DNA of 64,000 nt from JBBQZU01 sp038207425 (GCA_038207425.1 JBBQZU010000016.1:19926-83925), one strand, 5' to 3'; shown: positions 45,980 to 56,100, numbered from the stretch's first letter. Made by a program: numbers and translations. The notes: generated by a model not told the origin, from the sequence alone.

Positions 45980-46888
45980 TTATTTACCCTTTTGCATCTT
46001 TTGGTACTTGGTCATGTTACCGGGGTCTACACTCACAAGCATTTCATACAAGGCATTGCGCTCATTGGGCTGAGCCTGAATGAATATATTCACTATTTCA
46101 TCGCTCTTAGCGAGAAAGAAGTTTTGAGTATTGTAAGCGAGCGGCTTTACCTTATGCACTTTATCGAGTTTCAGCAGTGCGTTGAGAATCGCTGTGCGGG
46201 CCTGTGGCATTTTCTCTGACATCACGTCCATTCCCTTGCGGTGATACTCGTATATGCAATCGCGCATAGGTTCAAAGGTTCGGCTCAGAATATCTTCTAC
46301 AATCCAGTATCGGTTTTTGTCGCCTTCAAAAGCTTTCCAGCCTACAGCGTTTGATATCTGGGCAGCCTGAACAAGTCGCTGGGCCTGCAAAAAGTAAGGG
46401 GTACCACCTCGGGGAGAGTAGGTATCATAGTCAAACCCAATGATCACATAGGCATAGAAAGCAAGGGTATGAACGAGGTTGTTTTGAAACTGATCGGGAT
46501 TGTATACGAACTGTGTATTCGGGAAAAAGTCGAAAGTAACAGTTCGGTCTTGCAAATTTATAACCGGACTGTTGTAATCTGTGCCAAACACCGGTCGGGC
46601 CGAGATCACCTGCATAGTTGCAGTATAGGTATTTGATGAAGCAGAGGCGCCCCGTTCCAGATTGAGAATCAGACTACAATTGATGCGCTCTTCGATGGCA
46701 AACTGGTCATTTCCCCACTTTCGGTAGTTCATGAATTCAAAGATGGCCTCCTGCATACTCTCAAAAATGGCGGGATTCACACCCTGTATGCGATTTGTGA
46801 TTAATTCCACCGAGCAGTTCAACTCCTGAGCCGATGCTCCGGGCAAATGCAACAGTACAACTACAAGAGCGGTAAATAGCTTTTTCAT
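45980..46888 (-). CDS. porD: DUF4835/PorD-like protein linked to type IX secretion
   Basis: 302 residues with signal peptide (LFTALVVVLLHLPGASAQ). Family blocks: SVELITNRIQGVNPAIFESM, FMNYRKWGNDQFAIEERINC and GFDYDTYSPRGGTPYFLQAQ. DUF4835 proteins correspond to PorD, reported to be needed for T9SS function in gliding or gingipain-secreting bacteria. It overlaps coaBC by 4 bp and is followed by recN after about 49 bp, a widely conserved Bacteroidota order. Confidence 0.85.
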   Translation of the reverse strand: MKKLFTALVVVLLHLPGASAQELNCSVELITNRIQGVNPAIFESMQEAIFEFMNYRKWGNDQFAIEERINCSLILNLERGASASSNTYTATMQVISARPVFGTDYNSPVINLQDRTVTFDFFPNTQFVYNPDQFQNNLVHTLAFYAYVIIGFDYDTYSPRGGTPYFLQAQRLVQAAQISNAVGWKAFEGDKNRYWIVEDILSRTFEPMRDCIYEYHRKGMDVMSEKMPQARTAILNALLKLDKVHKVKPLAYNTQNFFLAKSDEIVNIFIQAQPNERNALYEMLVSVDPGNMTKYQKMQKGK

Positions 46889-48084
46889 AAAAACTCGTCG
46901 ATGATAAAATCAAGTACACCGGCAGCCGTTTCGGCTTTCGACATTAACTTTAAAGGTACAGTTTTATTGCGCGTAAGCAAAGTTACTTTATTGGTATCAT
47001 CCCCAAAACCGGCACCTGCATCGCGCAGGGAGTTCAACACCATGAGGTCGGCATTCTTTCGCTCCAGTTTCTTGCGGGCATTTTCTTCTTCATGCTCGGT
47101 TTCGAGGGCGAAGCCTACTACGAGTTGCTTGTCTTTGGCGTGGCCGAGGGTATGGAGAATATCCACCGTCTTTTCCAGTGCAACGACAGATACCTGTTCT
47201 TCCTTTTTGAGCTTTTGTGTGGCCACCTTTGCCGGGCGGTAATCGGCCACAGCGGCTGAGAAGATCGCTATATTACTTTCGTGAAAAACACGCTCTGCGG
47301 CGCTGAGCATTTCGGCAGCGGTATTCACGTGCACTACGTTCACGCCGGCAGGAGCTTTCAGGTGCGTAGGCCCTGTGATAAGGGTTACATGAGCTCCGAG
47401 AGCAAATGCCCTTTCAGCGAGAGCAAAGCCCATTTTTCCGCTGGAGTGGTTTCCTATAAAGCGCACAGGGTCTATGGGTTCATAGGTAGGGCCTGCAGTT
47501 ACCATCACCTTCATTTCCCGCAGGGGTAAGGCTGCTGCCAAATGCGATTCAAGAAAATCAATGATATGCTCAGGCTCAGCCATACGCCCTTTGCCTTCAA
47601 GGCCGCTGGCCAGTTCACCGCTTTCGGAAGGAATGTGAATATTGCCACGGTTGATAAGGGTTTCTATATTGAGTTGGTTGGCCGGATGCTCGTGCATATC
47701 GTGATCCATAGCCGGCGCAAAGTACACGAGGCATCGAGCGCTCAGGTAAGTGGTAAGCAGCAGATTATCAGCTTCACCATGCGCCATCTTTGCGATGGTA
47801 TTAGCAGAAGCGGGCGCTATGAGAAATAGGTCGGCCCAAAGGCCCAGCTCCACATGATTGGTCCACACGCCTGAATCTTTATCTTTTACAAGAGCGTCGA
47901 GTACAGGATGTTTACTGAGTGTACCAAGGGTAAGGGTAGTAACAAACTGAAGTGCCGATGGCGTGCAAATTACCTGCACATCGGCACCTGCTTTTACCAA
48001 TTCGCGAACTACAAAGGCCGATTTGTAAGCAGCTATGCTACCCGTAACACCGAGCAACACCTTCTTGCCTTTGAGCAGGCTCAT
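46885..48084 (-). CDS. coaBC: Bifunctional phosphopantothenoylcysteine decarboxylase/phosphopantothenate-cysteine ligase
   Basis: 399 residues. N-terminal flavin-dependent decarboxylase (KVLLGVTGSIAAYKSAFVVR; PAMDHDMHEHPANQ) and C-terminal ligase (VMVTAGPTYEPIDPVRFIGNHSSGKMG). It carries out two consecutive steps of coenzyme A synthesis. It lies between rpoZ and porD, overlapping porD by 4 bp. Confidence 0.97.
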   Translation of the reverse strand: MSLLKGKKVLLGVTGSIAAYKSAFVVRELVKAGADVQVICTPSALQFVTTLTLGTLSKHPVLDALVKDKDSGVWTNHVELGLWADLFLIAPASANTIAKMAHGEADNLLLTTYLSARCLVYFAPAMDHDMHEHPANQLNIETLINRGNIHIPSESGELASGLEGKGRMAEPEHIIDFLESHLAAALPLREMKVMVTAGPTYEPIDPVRFIGNHSSGKMGFALAERAFALGAHVTLITGPTHLKAPAGVNVVHVNTAAEMLSAAERVFHESNIAIFSAAVADYRPAKVATQKLKKEEQVSVVALEKTVDILHTLGHAKDKQLVVGFALETEHEEENARKKLERKNADLMVLNSLRDAGAGFGDDTNKVTLLTRNKTVPLKLMSKAETAAGVLDFIIDEFL

Positions 48085-48096
48085 GCTGCTGAGAAT

Positions 48097-48471
48097 TTAA
48101 GCTTTGGGATCGGTGTTCTGATGATCGCCTGATGTTGCTAGGCTTTCGTCGGCATCGAGGCGTCTGAAATAAATCTCATCGCTCAGCAGCTCTTCCACCG
48201 CCATTGCATGCGCCTTGGGCAGACGCTCATAAAAACGCGATACTTCAATTTGCTCTCTGTTTTCAAACACTTCTTCAAGATTGTCCTGAGCAGAAGAAAA
48301 CTCCTGAAGTTTGCTGGCGAGTTCTTCTTTCATTTGAACACTTATCTGGTTGGCGCGCTTTGACATAATGAGTATTGACTCATAAATATTGCCGGTACTC
48401 GTTTCAAGGTCTATCAAATCGCGGGTGATGGTGGTGCGCGCCGCGTTCGAATTTTTCAGGTTCATATTCAT
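48097..48471 (-). CDS. rpoZ: RNA polymerase omega subunit, Bacteroidota type
   Basis: 124 residues. The block TTITRDLIDLETSTGNIYESILIMSKRANQISVQMKEEL is the characteristic Bacteroidota omega sequence; the rest is an acidic tail. It assists assembly and stability of RNA polymerase. It sits between bamD and coaBC as in many Bacteroidota, 12 bp from coaBC. Confidence 0.92.
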   Translation of the reverse strand: MNMNLKNSNAARTTITRDLIDLETSTGNIYESILIMSKRANQISVQMKEELASKLQEFSSAQDNLEEVFENREQIEVSRFYERLPKAHAMAVEELLSDEIYFRRLDADESLATSGDHQNTDPKA

Positions 48472-48514
48472 TGTATTGATTTTATCAGGGTTATTATTGC
48501 AAATATTCAGGTTG

Positions 48515-49330
48515 CTAAAACTTCATTTTCTCAAGTTCGCGAACCGAATTAACGTAATAGGATTCAGCCTGCTTCAGGTACTTACTGTTTTTAAAAGAAT
48601 CCACAAATTTATGATAAGATTCCACAGTAGCGTTGTATCGTTCTTCCTTTTTTGTTTCAATGCTATTTACAGCGAGCAAATACTGGCTTTTAATGAGCAG
48701 AAATTCAGTTTCTTCCTTGTGCGGGCTATTGGGAAATTCTTTCATCAAATTCTGCAATGCCACTGCGGCAGCCTTGTAGTTTTCAGTTTGATAGTAGAGT
48801 TTGGCATTTCCGTATGCCTTTGCTTCGAGCTTTAGCCTGAGCTCATCAATCATGGTATTTGCACTGTCTTTCAATGCGGTAGTTGGATACTTATTGAGAA
48901 AAAGCTGAAAATCATCAATGGCCTGCTTCGTATCGTTCTGATCAAGACTCGCGTTGGGTGAATTCAGGTAAGAGCAATATGCACTAATGAAAAGACACTC
49001 TTCAGCCAAAGGTGAAGTGGGATATGTTTTCGCAAAATTCTTGTAGTAGTAGCCCGCGAAATAGTAGTCTTCGAGCTTGTAATGACAATTGGCAATGAAA
49101 TATTGAACCACTTCGCTTCGGCTGCTTCCGCGAAAAAGGGTACCCAGCTCATCAAATAGAGAAAGTGCTTTGCTGTACTCTCCGTTATCATAATACTCCA
49201 CCGCTTTCTGGTACTTGAGATCCACATCGCTGCTTTTCATCAGCTTGGTATATCTGGAGCAGGAGGCAAGGAGTAAGACTACAAAAATTAGGAAACTATA
49301 TCTCAAAGTAGAACTCAAAAATTCGCGCAA
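48515..49330 (-). CDS. bamD: Outer-membrane assembly lipoprotein BamD
   Basis: 271 residues. Lipoprotein signal (FLIFVVLLLASC), then tandem TPR repeats: YQKAVEYYDNGEYSKALSLFDEL, FAGYYYKNFAKTYPTSPLAEEC and AVALQNLMKEFPNSPHKEETEF. Part of the BAM complex that folds beta-barrels into the outer membrane. First gene of the minus-strand bamD-rpoZ-coaBC-porD-recN group. Confidence 0.93.
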   Translation of the reverse strand: MREFLSSTLRYSFLIFVVLLLASCSRYTKLMKSSDVDLKYQKAVEYYDNGEYSKALSLFDELGTLFRGSSRSEVVQYFIANCHYKLEDYYFAGYYYKNFAKTYPTSPLAEECLFISAYCSYLNSPNASLDQNDTKQAIDDFQLFLNKYPTTALKDSANTMIDELRLKLEAKAYGNAKLYYQTENYKAAAVALQNLMKEFPNSPHKEETEFLLIKSQYLLAVNSIETKKEERYNATVESYHKFVDSFKNSKYLKQAESYYVNSVRELEKMKF

Positions 49331-49742
49331 AGATAAAACGATAGGATTGATATTGTAGTATTTTCTGCCAACAGTATGTTAATAGCTTTAAATGCGACCG
49401 GTGGATGTACCAAAATTTCAAGGCTCAAGTTTCGTGCCACAGCTAGTGTTGATTGGGTTTTTCTTTAACGGATACTCTTTGGGTATTACTTTGTGTATCG
49501 GGACTTTAAAAGAAGCTGACAATGATTTGAAAAACTGAAAATTACCATCGTGACAAAGCTTGGGCTCTATGAATTTGTGACATATTATTGACGGGGTTTG
49601 TTTCTCGCAAAGCCGCCAAGGCGGAAAGGATTTTTTCGCAGCCCTGCAATTTCTGCGTGCACTGATCGGAATCTTGTTTGAGAACAAAAGGCTTTGCGTT
49701 TAACTAACATTACAACTTAAAGTAAAAACCGCAAAAGTTTGC
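49331..49742. other. 412-bp intergenic region with a degenerate CGCAAAG-type repeat
   Basis: No convincing gene. Around 49600-49640 the sequence TTTCTCGCAAAGCCGCCAAGG, then GGAAAGGATTTTTTCGCAG, resembles a CGCAAAG-rich intergenic repeat seen in many environmental bacterial genomes (from memory, not searched); GGCTTTGCG near 49690 is its inverse. An 89-codon minus frame here is probably non-coding. Confidence 0.4.
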
Positions 49743-50225
49743 TCAACACCTCTCCAAACGAATTGAAGGTTTGCTTTTCCAGATAGTATCAGCTTCCTTA
49801 AGATATAAAGGCAATGCCGCCGATCCATACCAGGAGTACAGCTCAACTTCAAGAAGTTTTTCTGCAATGGCAGGATCGGTAATCAGCATAGTTTCTGCTT
49901 CCACTCGGCTTGTGGTATTGAGTACGAAAACACCCCGATAAATCTGGTCATTCTTCTCCAAAGGTATGGCTACTATTAACTTACCTTCATTAACAAGTTT
50001 ATTGATATTGGCCATATGTCCGCGAAAGCATTGTGTAATAAAATCTTTATCGGTGGTATCGTTGCTAACAGTTTTTAGTTTCACAAGCGTGTAGCCTTTC
50101 ATGCCATAATCATCGGCGCCAAGCTTGGCTGCAAGATCAGAATTGTAATTTGGGTTGGCGTTTTGGGCGTTTAATTCAAAAACCACGATTATAGCCGAAG
50201 CGAGAATTGTGATGAAGTATTTCAT
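49743..50225 (-). CDS. Secreted YCII-like domain protein
   Basis: 160 residues. Signal peptide (KYFITILASAIIVVFELNAQ) and a YCII-type ferredoxin-like fold: YTLVKLKTVSNDTTDKDFI, CFRGHMANINKLVNEGKLIVAIPL (conserved RGHM histidine), then RGVFVLNTTSRVEAETMLITDPA. YCII proteins are small alpha/beta proteins of mostly unknown activity; a secreted form is common in Bacteroidota. Confidence 0.82.
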   Translation of the reverse strand: MKYFITILASAIIVVFELNAQNANPNYNSDLAAKLGADDYGMKGYTLVKLKTVSNDTTDKDFITQCFRGHMANINKLVNEGKLIVAIPLEKNDQIYRGVFVLNTTSRVEAETMLITDPAIAEKLLEVELYSWYGSAALPLYLKEADTIWKSKPSIRLERC

Positions 50226-50303
50226 GATATGAAGGTAGAATCTAAAAATAAATGGATAGTGAGCGATGGATTAAAACGCCTTTCAAAGCTCAATAGCGAG
50301 CAC

Positions 50304-51194
50304 TTACCACGCTGCCCTAATGCCTATACCCTGCATAAAAGAAGCTGTAGCAAAGCTGCTTAATTCAGGCACAACTGTAACATCGGCTGAAGGTCGAAGC
50401 TCATAAAACAGATGTAGCAGCTTCCAAAATTCTCTCTTATTGCCTAGCCGGAAATCAACGCCGAGAGGCACGTAAAGCATTGCGCCAAAATTGGTTTTAT
50501 TGCGAAAAGTCTCGCTTCGGCTCTTGTCTTGCCCTTCGAGTGAGGGTGGGTAGGTAGTGGAAACCCCGCCTTGTGGAAAGCGCACCCCAATGGAATTATA
50601 TTCATAGTAAGCAATATTGGTAGATGCATTGAGTGAAACCCCTGCGGAAATACCCGCTCCACCGTAAAGGCTCCAACGCGCCGCTTCATTCCAGCGAATA
50701 ATTACTGAAGCATCTAGCCTGAGCTGCTTGGCGTTGTAGTTCATTGAATAGCTTTGTGACAATATAGAGTCAACAAAACTCAGTTGACCATTTTGTGATG
50801 ATACAAGCGTATCGAAGCGTATTGCGCTTTGCTTCTGATAATTTGCGCTCAGTCCTGATACATTAAAATAGGTAAAGCCTAAACGGAGTATGGCTCTGGA
50901 CTTTTCATTTTCCGGATTTTTCTTTCGCAGCGGCATACCCACAGATAAAGCAAACGAGTTATTGCCGTATGACGAACCAAATGAAGATAATTGATAACCT
51001 GATAAATCGTCTTGCAGAAGAACAGATTGAGGAGCCAACTTCAGGAAATCATCCGCACCCGCAGTTTCGCTATAAGAATTGTAAACACCCGGATATATGC
51101 TCAGCTCCGATAACTGCGCCGACAAATTAGAAATATTTAGAAATGGCAATATGCATGTAGCTGCCACTGCCAATCTATAAAATACTGAACTCAT
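50304..51194 (-). CDS. Outer-membrane beta-barrel protein of unknown function
   Basis: About 296 residues from ATG 51194 (signal peptide FYRLAVAATCILPFLNISNLSAQ). The body alternates polar and hydrophobic residues in long strands (AILRLGFTYFNVSGLSANY, SLYGGAGISAGVSLNAS, FGAMLYVPLGVDFRLG) and ends in an aromatic residue (GIGIRAAW), the pattern of an integral outer-membrane barrel. The frame could open 15 codons earlier without a signal peptide. No family name is claimed. Confidence 0.7.
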   Translation of the reverse strand: MSSVFYRLAVAATCILPFLNISNLSAQLSELSIYPGVYNSYSETAGADDFLKLAPQSVLLQDDLSGYQLSSFGSSYGNNSFALSVGMPLRKKNPENEKSRAILRLGFTYFNVSGLSANYQKQSAIRFDTLVSSQNGQLSFVDSILSQSYSMNYNAKQLRLDASVIIRWNEAARWSLYGGAGISAGVSLNASTNIAYYEYNSIGVRFPQGGVSTTYPPSLEGQDKSRSETFRNKTNFGAMLYVPLGVDFRLGNKREFWKLLHLFYELRPSADVTVVPELSSFATASFMQGIGIRAAW

Positions 51195-51327
51195 GGTGTA
51201 AGATTTGATAGTTAAATTTAAAATATTCAACTGCGCCAACTGCCGGCAACCCGTAACAAACTCCTGGTATATTGAATTTATTGCTCAATATTACAAAATA
51301 AACACCACCTATATCAGCTTGATACGA

Positions 51328-51359
51328 TTGTAAAAATAAGCAACAATTAAATACCTTCG
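51328..51359 (+). promoter_or_regulatory. Promoter TTG-N21-TACCTTCG of the cytochrome b gene
   Basis: TTG (51328-51330), a 21-bp spacer and TACCTTCG (51352-51359). The ATG at 51364 is only 5 bp beyond the box, so the transcript is likely leaderless or almost so. Confidence 0.5.
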
Positions 51360-51363
51360 CCCC

Positions 51364-51936
51364 ATGCAAAAAGCCAATAAATTTTCCCTTACTCACCGCC
51401 TGCTTCACTGGGGCATCGCTTTTGGTATGCTCTTCATGCTCCTAACCATTCTGCTGCGCTTAGGCTGGATGAATAAAGTACATGTGGCCGATATCATTCT
51501 GGAAAATACAGACCCCACCAAGGTGCGGCTTACGGAAGATGAAGCCATCGTACTGGCAAAGAAAATCCGCAAACCAATGTGGGAGTGGCATGTGTACGCA
51601 GGTTATTTGCTTACCGGACTTTATGTGTTGAGGCTTATTTACATGGTGGTAAGTGGCAGGCGTTTTTCTGCTCCGAGGCAAAAGGGCCTTGACCTAAAGG
51701 AAAAAATGCAGGCGTGGGCATATACCATCTTCTATGTGCTGATGGGAGCATCGCTCGCCACAGGTTTGCTCATTGAGTTTGGCCCCGAAGCCTGGCATGA
51801 ATTTATGGAAGATGTGCATGCATATGGCATTTGGTATTTGGTTGCATTTATTGTGCTTCATTTGGGTGGCATAGTACTCTACGAACTGGGTGCAAATACC
51901 GGTATTGTGTCAAAGATGATTGGGGGACAGAAGTGA
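51364..51936 (+). CDS. Cytochrome b/b6-domain membrane protein (cytochrome b561-like)
   Basis: 190 residues with four transmembrane helices. Histidines placed in helices as haem ligands occur in SLTHRLLHWGIAFG, PMWEWHVYAGYLLTG, MEDVHAYGIW and AFIVLHLGGIVL, the layout of bacterial cytochrome b561/Ni-hydrogenase b-type subunits. It should move electrons between quinol and a periplasmic or soluble partner. No partner gene is adjacent. Confidence 0.87.
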   Translation: MQKANKFSLTHRLLHWGIAFGMLFMLLTILLRLGWMNKVHVADIILENTDPTKVRLTEDEAIVLAKKIRKPMWEWHVYAGYLLTGLYVLRLIYMVVSGRRFSAPRQKGLDLKEKMQAWAYTIFYVLMGASLATGLLIEFGPEAWHEFMEDVHAYGIWYLVAFIVLHLGGIVLYELGANTGIVSKMIGGQK

Positions 51937-51986
51937 ATAATGGTACAAAATTTCCATCATTTGATCTAACAATGTATTGAATTGCG

Positions 51987-52176
51987 ATAATAGAACGCCG
52001 ATGACGCCGATTGATTACGATTTGCACGGGTCAAATCGCAGGAAGAAGGAAGTTCTGTGCTTTACAGCAAAATTAAATCCGCCAACATCTGCCGCATCTG
52101 CCTGTTCTGAGTTCCATCGCACACAATAATAGAACGCCGATGACGCCGATTGTTTATGATTTGCGCGGGTCAAATC
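51987..52176. repeat. 51-bp direct repeat, two copies 139 bp apart, plus a diverged inverted copy
   Basis: 51987-52037 and 52126-52176 are near-identical (AGAACGCCGATGACGCCGAT core, then GATTTGC, ending CGGGTCAAATC). Between them, 52070-52115 read on minus (AGAACAGGCAGATGCGGCAG) is a diverged third copy in the opposite direction. From memory this family (AGAACGCnGATGACGCnGAT) is widespread in intergenic DNA of Bacteroidota; no search was made. Confidence 0.8.
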
Positions 52177-52201
52177 TCCGTCTTTCACTACATTTACCTC
52201 G

Positions 52202-53071
52202 ATGAAGTTTTCTGAAAATGAGTATACCGACGAAAATTCGAAGCACAACCGAAACCTTCTGAAGCATAAAATATTTGTAATTATATTCGGTACCAATACA
52301 CGGGCAGGCAAGTTATTTGACGTAGTGTTGCTTTGGCTTATACTACTCAGCGTAATATCGGTAATGCTGGAGAGTGTAAATTTTATAAATAATAAATACG
52401 GTCTTTTGCTCCGTAGCATTGAGTGGGTAGTAACCATCGCATTTACATTGGAATACATAGCACGTATCGCAGTAGTGCAAAAACCCAAAACTTACATATT
52501 CAGTTTTTTCGGCATCATTGATTTTCTTTCCATCTTACCTACCTATTTGAGCATGATACTAGTGGGCTCGCAAAGCCTGGCAGTACTAAGGGCCATCAGG
52601 CTTTTGAGGGTATTCAGAATACTTAAACTCGCTCAACTTGTGGATGAAGCGCGCGTATTGGCGCTTGCTCTTAAAAGCAGTCGCTACAAAATCATGGTAT
52701 TCTTCATGTCAGTGCTTATCCTAGTGTTTGTGATGGGCTCAATAATGTACCTTGTAGAAGGTGGTCAAAATGGTTTTCACTCTATACCACTTAGCATTTA
52801 CTGGGCTATTGTAACCCTTACCACAGTGGGTTTTGGTGATATTACACCACAGACCATCGGGGGTAAATTCATTTCATCTATTATCATGCTTTTGGGCTAT
52901 TCAATCATAGCCATTCCCACCGGTATAGTGGGTGCAGAAATATATAGGAAAGTAGATCGTTCCAAAACTGAAAAAGCGAATTGGTGCTCCGTTTGTCAAA
53001 CCGCCGAAGACCGAAATGATGCCGCTTACTGCCGCAAGTGCGGGGAGAAATATCCCGAGAAGATTGCCTAA
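52202..53071 (+). CDS. Voltage-gated potassium channel with C-terminal zinc ribbon
   Basis: 289 residues. Six transmembrane helices; S4 is LRAIRLLRVFRILKLAQL with arginines every third to fourth position, and the pore filter is TVGFGD (about residues 208-213). After S6 the cytosolic tail carries a putative zinc ribbon, WCSVCQ ... YCRKCGEKYP. Selectivity for K+ is expected from the filter. The zinc ribbon may be a regulatory or assembly module. It stands just upstream of the type B T9SS locus, but its promoter region contains the 51-bp repeats. Confidence 0.92.
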   Translation: MKFSENEYTDENSKHNRNLLKHKIFVIIFGTNTRAGKLFDVVLLWLILLSVISVMLESVNFINNKYGLLLRSIEWVVTIAFTLEYIARIAVVQKPKTYIFSFFGIIDFLSILPTYLSMILVGSQSLAVLRAIRLLRVFRILKLAQLVDEARVLALALKSSRYKIMVFFMSVLILVFVMGSIMYLVEGGQNGFHSIPLSIYWAIVTLTTVGFGDITPQTIGGKFISSIIMLLGYSIIAIPTGIVGAEIYRKVDRSKTEKANWCSVCQTAEDRNDAAYCRKCGEKYPEKIA

Positions 53072-53163
53072 AAATAGCGCCGTATCTAAAGAAGCCTATC
53101 CATACCGCAATATGGATAAGTTCTGTAAAGGAGTGTAGCCCCATTGCCCGCTGCCTGCCATAT

Positions 53164-56100
53164 TTGGAAATCAGCTACAATCTGCCTGCATATGCTTCTA
53201 TCACCGATAAACATTGCTCAGGCCGCATCTGTATCGCACTATGCGCCGCGGTGCTGTCGGCATTTATCCCATTGCTTACATTTGGTCAACTGAGCATTAT
53301 GTGCCCCGCCGACATTGTGCAAAACAATGCCCCCACCGTATGCAACGCAGTGGTAAACTACGCCACACCAGCAGGGAGCGGCTCAGGCACAGGAATGGCC
53401 ACAACCCTTACATCAGGCCTGCCAAGCGGAGCAGCATTTCCAGCAGGGCCAACTACAGTAATATATACCGTTGCCAATAACGAAGGCCTTAGTGAATCGT
53501 GCTCATTCAATGTACTGGTAATTGACAATGAAGCTCCTGTATTTATCTGCCCTCCCGATGTTACGCTGACTAGCAGCCTAGGTCAGTGCGGTGCGATATA
53601 CGCATTTGCCCCGCCTGCTGTAAGCGATAATTGCGGTGTAGCTTCGCTTACACAAATAGGCGGCTCGCCGAGTGATTCTTTATTTCCCATAGGCGATACC
53701 AATATTGATTTTGAAGCCATTGACTTTGCCGGAAACAACGCTTTATGCCGCGTTGTGATTACTGTAACCGACGTTACACCACCCACCATCACCTGTCTGG
53801 CACCGATCACAGCACCAGCCAATGCCAATTGCTTTGCGACTGTAAATTACGTTGAACCCGCAGGTGTTGACGCTTGCATTATTTCAAATGCCACCTTGAC
53901 AGGAGGCCTTGGCAGCGGGGCACAATTTCCGCTGGGTACCACAACGGAAACCTATATCGTGGTAGACCTTGCGGGAAATACCGCCCAATGCAGTTTCAAT
54001 ATCACCGTGGTAGACAATACCCCCCCGGCAATCGTTTGTCCGGCGAATATGCAACTTACCATCATAAGCGATATTTGCGATACGCTCATCGTATACCCTC
54101 TGCCTGTAGCTACCGACAATTGCTCCGTTCCAACCCTTAGCTTCGTAAGCGGAATCACCAGCGGAACCGAAACAGCGGCAGGTTTTTACATCACCACCTT
54201 CATGGCCACAGATGCCGCTGGCAACTCAGCCGCATGCAGCTTCAACATTACCGTAATTGAAACAATTGACCCAGTAATTGATTGTCCCGGCGATATTACC
54301 ATACCTACCTCAGCCGGCGCCTGCGAAGCCATAATAACATTTGCACTGCCCATGGCCACTGATGTGTGCACTGCAGTAACCGTAGCACAAACGGGCGGCC
54401 CGGTAAGCGGCGGCTCCCTACCTCCCGGCAGCTACCCGGTAAGCTTTACCGCTACCGACGAATTTGGCAATACCGATCAATGCACCTACAACATTTTAGT
54501 GGCAGATACAACCTCACCCGTATTCAACTGCCCTGCCGATGTAATCAACGTATCCACTGACGCGGGACAGTGCGGTGCAGCAGTGACTTATGCAGCACCT
54601 ATGGCCACCGATTTCTGCGGTACTGTATCGGTAGTACTCACATCAGGCCTGGGTAGTGGTGCCTTTTTCGGAGTGGGCAGCAACGATGAAGTGTATACCG
54701 CCGCCGACCTTTCGGGAAATGAAAGTACTTGCGCCATCACTATTTCAGTTTCCGACACTGAAGCACCGGAAATTATTTGTCCGGCTGATATTGTGCTAAG
54801 TAACATCAGCACCTGCAGCGCACCTGTGGTATATGGTGCGCCAGCAGCCACCGACAATTGCGCAATAACTTCGCTTACCCTCCTGGAAGGAACCAATAGC
54901 GGCGATGATTTTCAGCTCGGTACTACCACCATCACCTGGCTGGCCGCTGATGCCGCAGGCAATGAAAATACCTGCACATTTACTGTTTTCCTTTCGGAAA
55001 ATGAAGTTCCTGTATTCACTTGCCCTGATGACTTGATAGTGCCAACCGGACCGGGAGTATGCAGCGCAACAGTTATTTTTGATGATCCACCTGTGGCCGA
55101 TAATTGCGGGGTTGTAAGCCTGGTGCAAACCGAAGGCCCTACCAGCGGAAGCATTCTTGCGCCCGGCACGTTAACAATTACTTTTCTTGCTGCCGACCTT
55201 TCGGGAAATGAGGCTACCTGCTCATTTGAAATCACCGTAGCCGATACAGAACCACCAGTAATTGAGTGCGGGGAACTCATTACCCTTTCCACTGACCCCG
55301 GCATATGCGGGGCATTGTACACCTTCAACCTGCCAAATGCTGCCGATAACTGCACCTCAACGCCTTCGGTAGTGCAAACACAAGGGCCGGCATCAGGAGG
55401 TTTGCTACCCGTGGGAACTACTGACTTCAGCTTCACAGCAACCGATGAAGCAGGCAATACGGTGGTATGCAATTACCCGGTATTGGTGGTCGATGACCAG
55501 GCGCCGGTGTTTACGTTGTGTCCTGACGATATTTCAACCGAAATTTCTGACTTGAGTTGCGAAGCTGAAGTGCTTTATGGTGCACCTCAGGCTACCGATA
55601 ATTGTGATGTTGAAGTATCATTGGTTTCAGGGCCTGCATCAGGAAGCGTTTTAGCACCGGGGGTATACACTGTGCAGTGGCAAGCTGTGGATATTAACGG
55701 CAATTTTTCGCTTTGCAATTTCACCATAGCTATAACTGACACAGTGCCGCCTGTTATTGTATGTCCCGCCGACTTACTTATTTGCGAAGACATTGGAACT
55801 TTTGATCTGCCTACCGCTTCAGACAATTGCGAATTAAATTCACTCATTCAAACCTTCGGGCCATCTTCGGGCAGCGTATTTCCATTTGGCGAAAGCCTTA
55901 TAACCTTTGTAGCAACCGACGCCGGAGGCAATAGCGCTACCTGCTCATTTACCTTAACCCGCGAACAGGGTGCCGCCGCTCCGCTGACCGAAGCCGATAA
56001 AAATAGTTGTGCAGAAACTTCCACTGCGATCTCTGCCAATACGCCTGACTTTGGCACCGGCATATGGAGTGTATTTGCCGGCAGCGGCGGCATACAGAAC

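Noticed and set aside
49418..49687. 89-codon minus-strand frame
   Set aside because: It runs through the CGCAAAG-type repeat, has no family resemblance and a skewed amino-acid composition.
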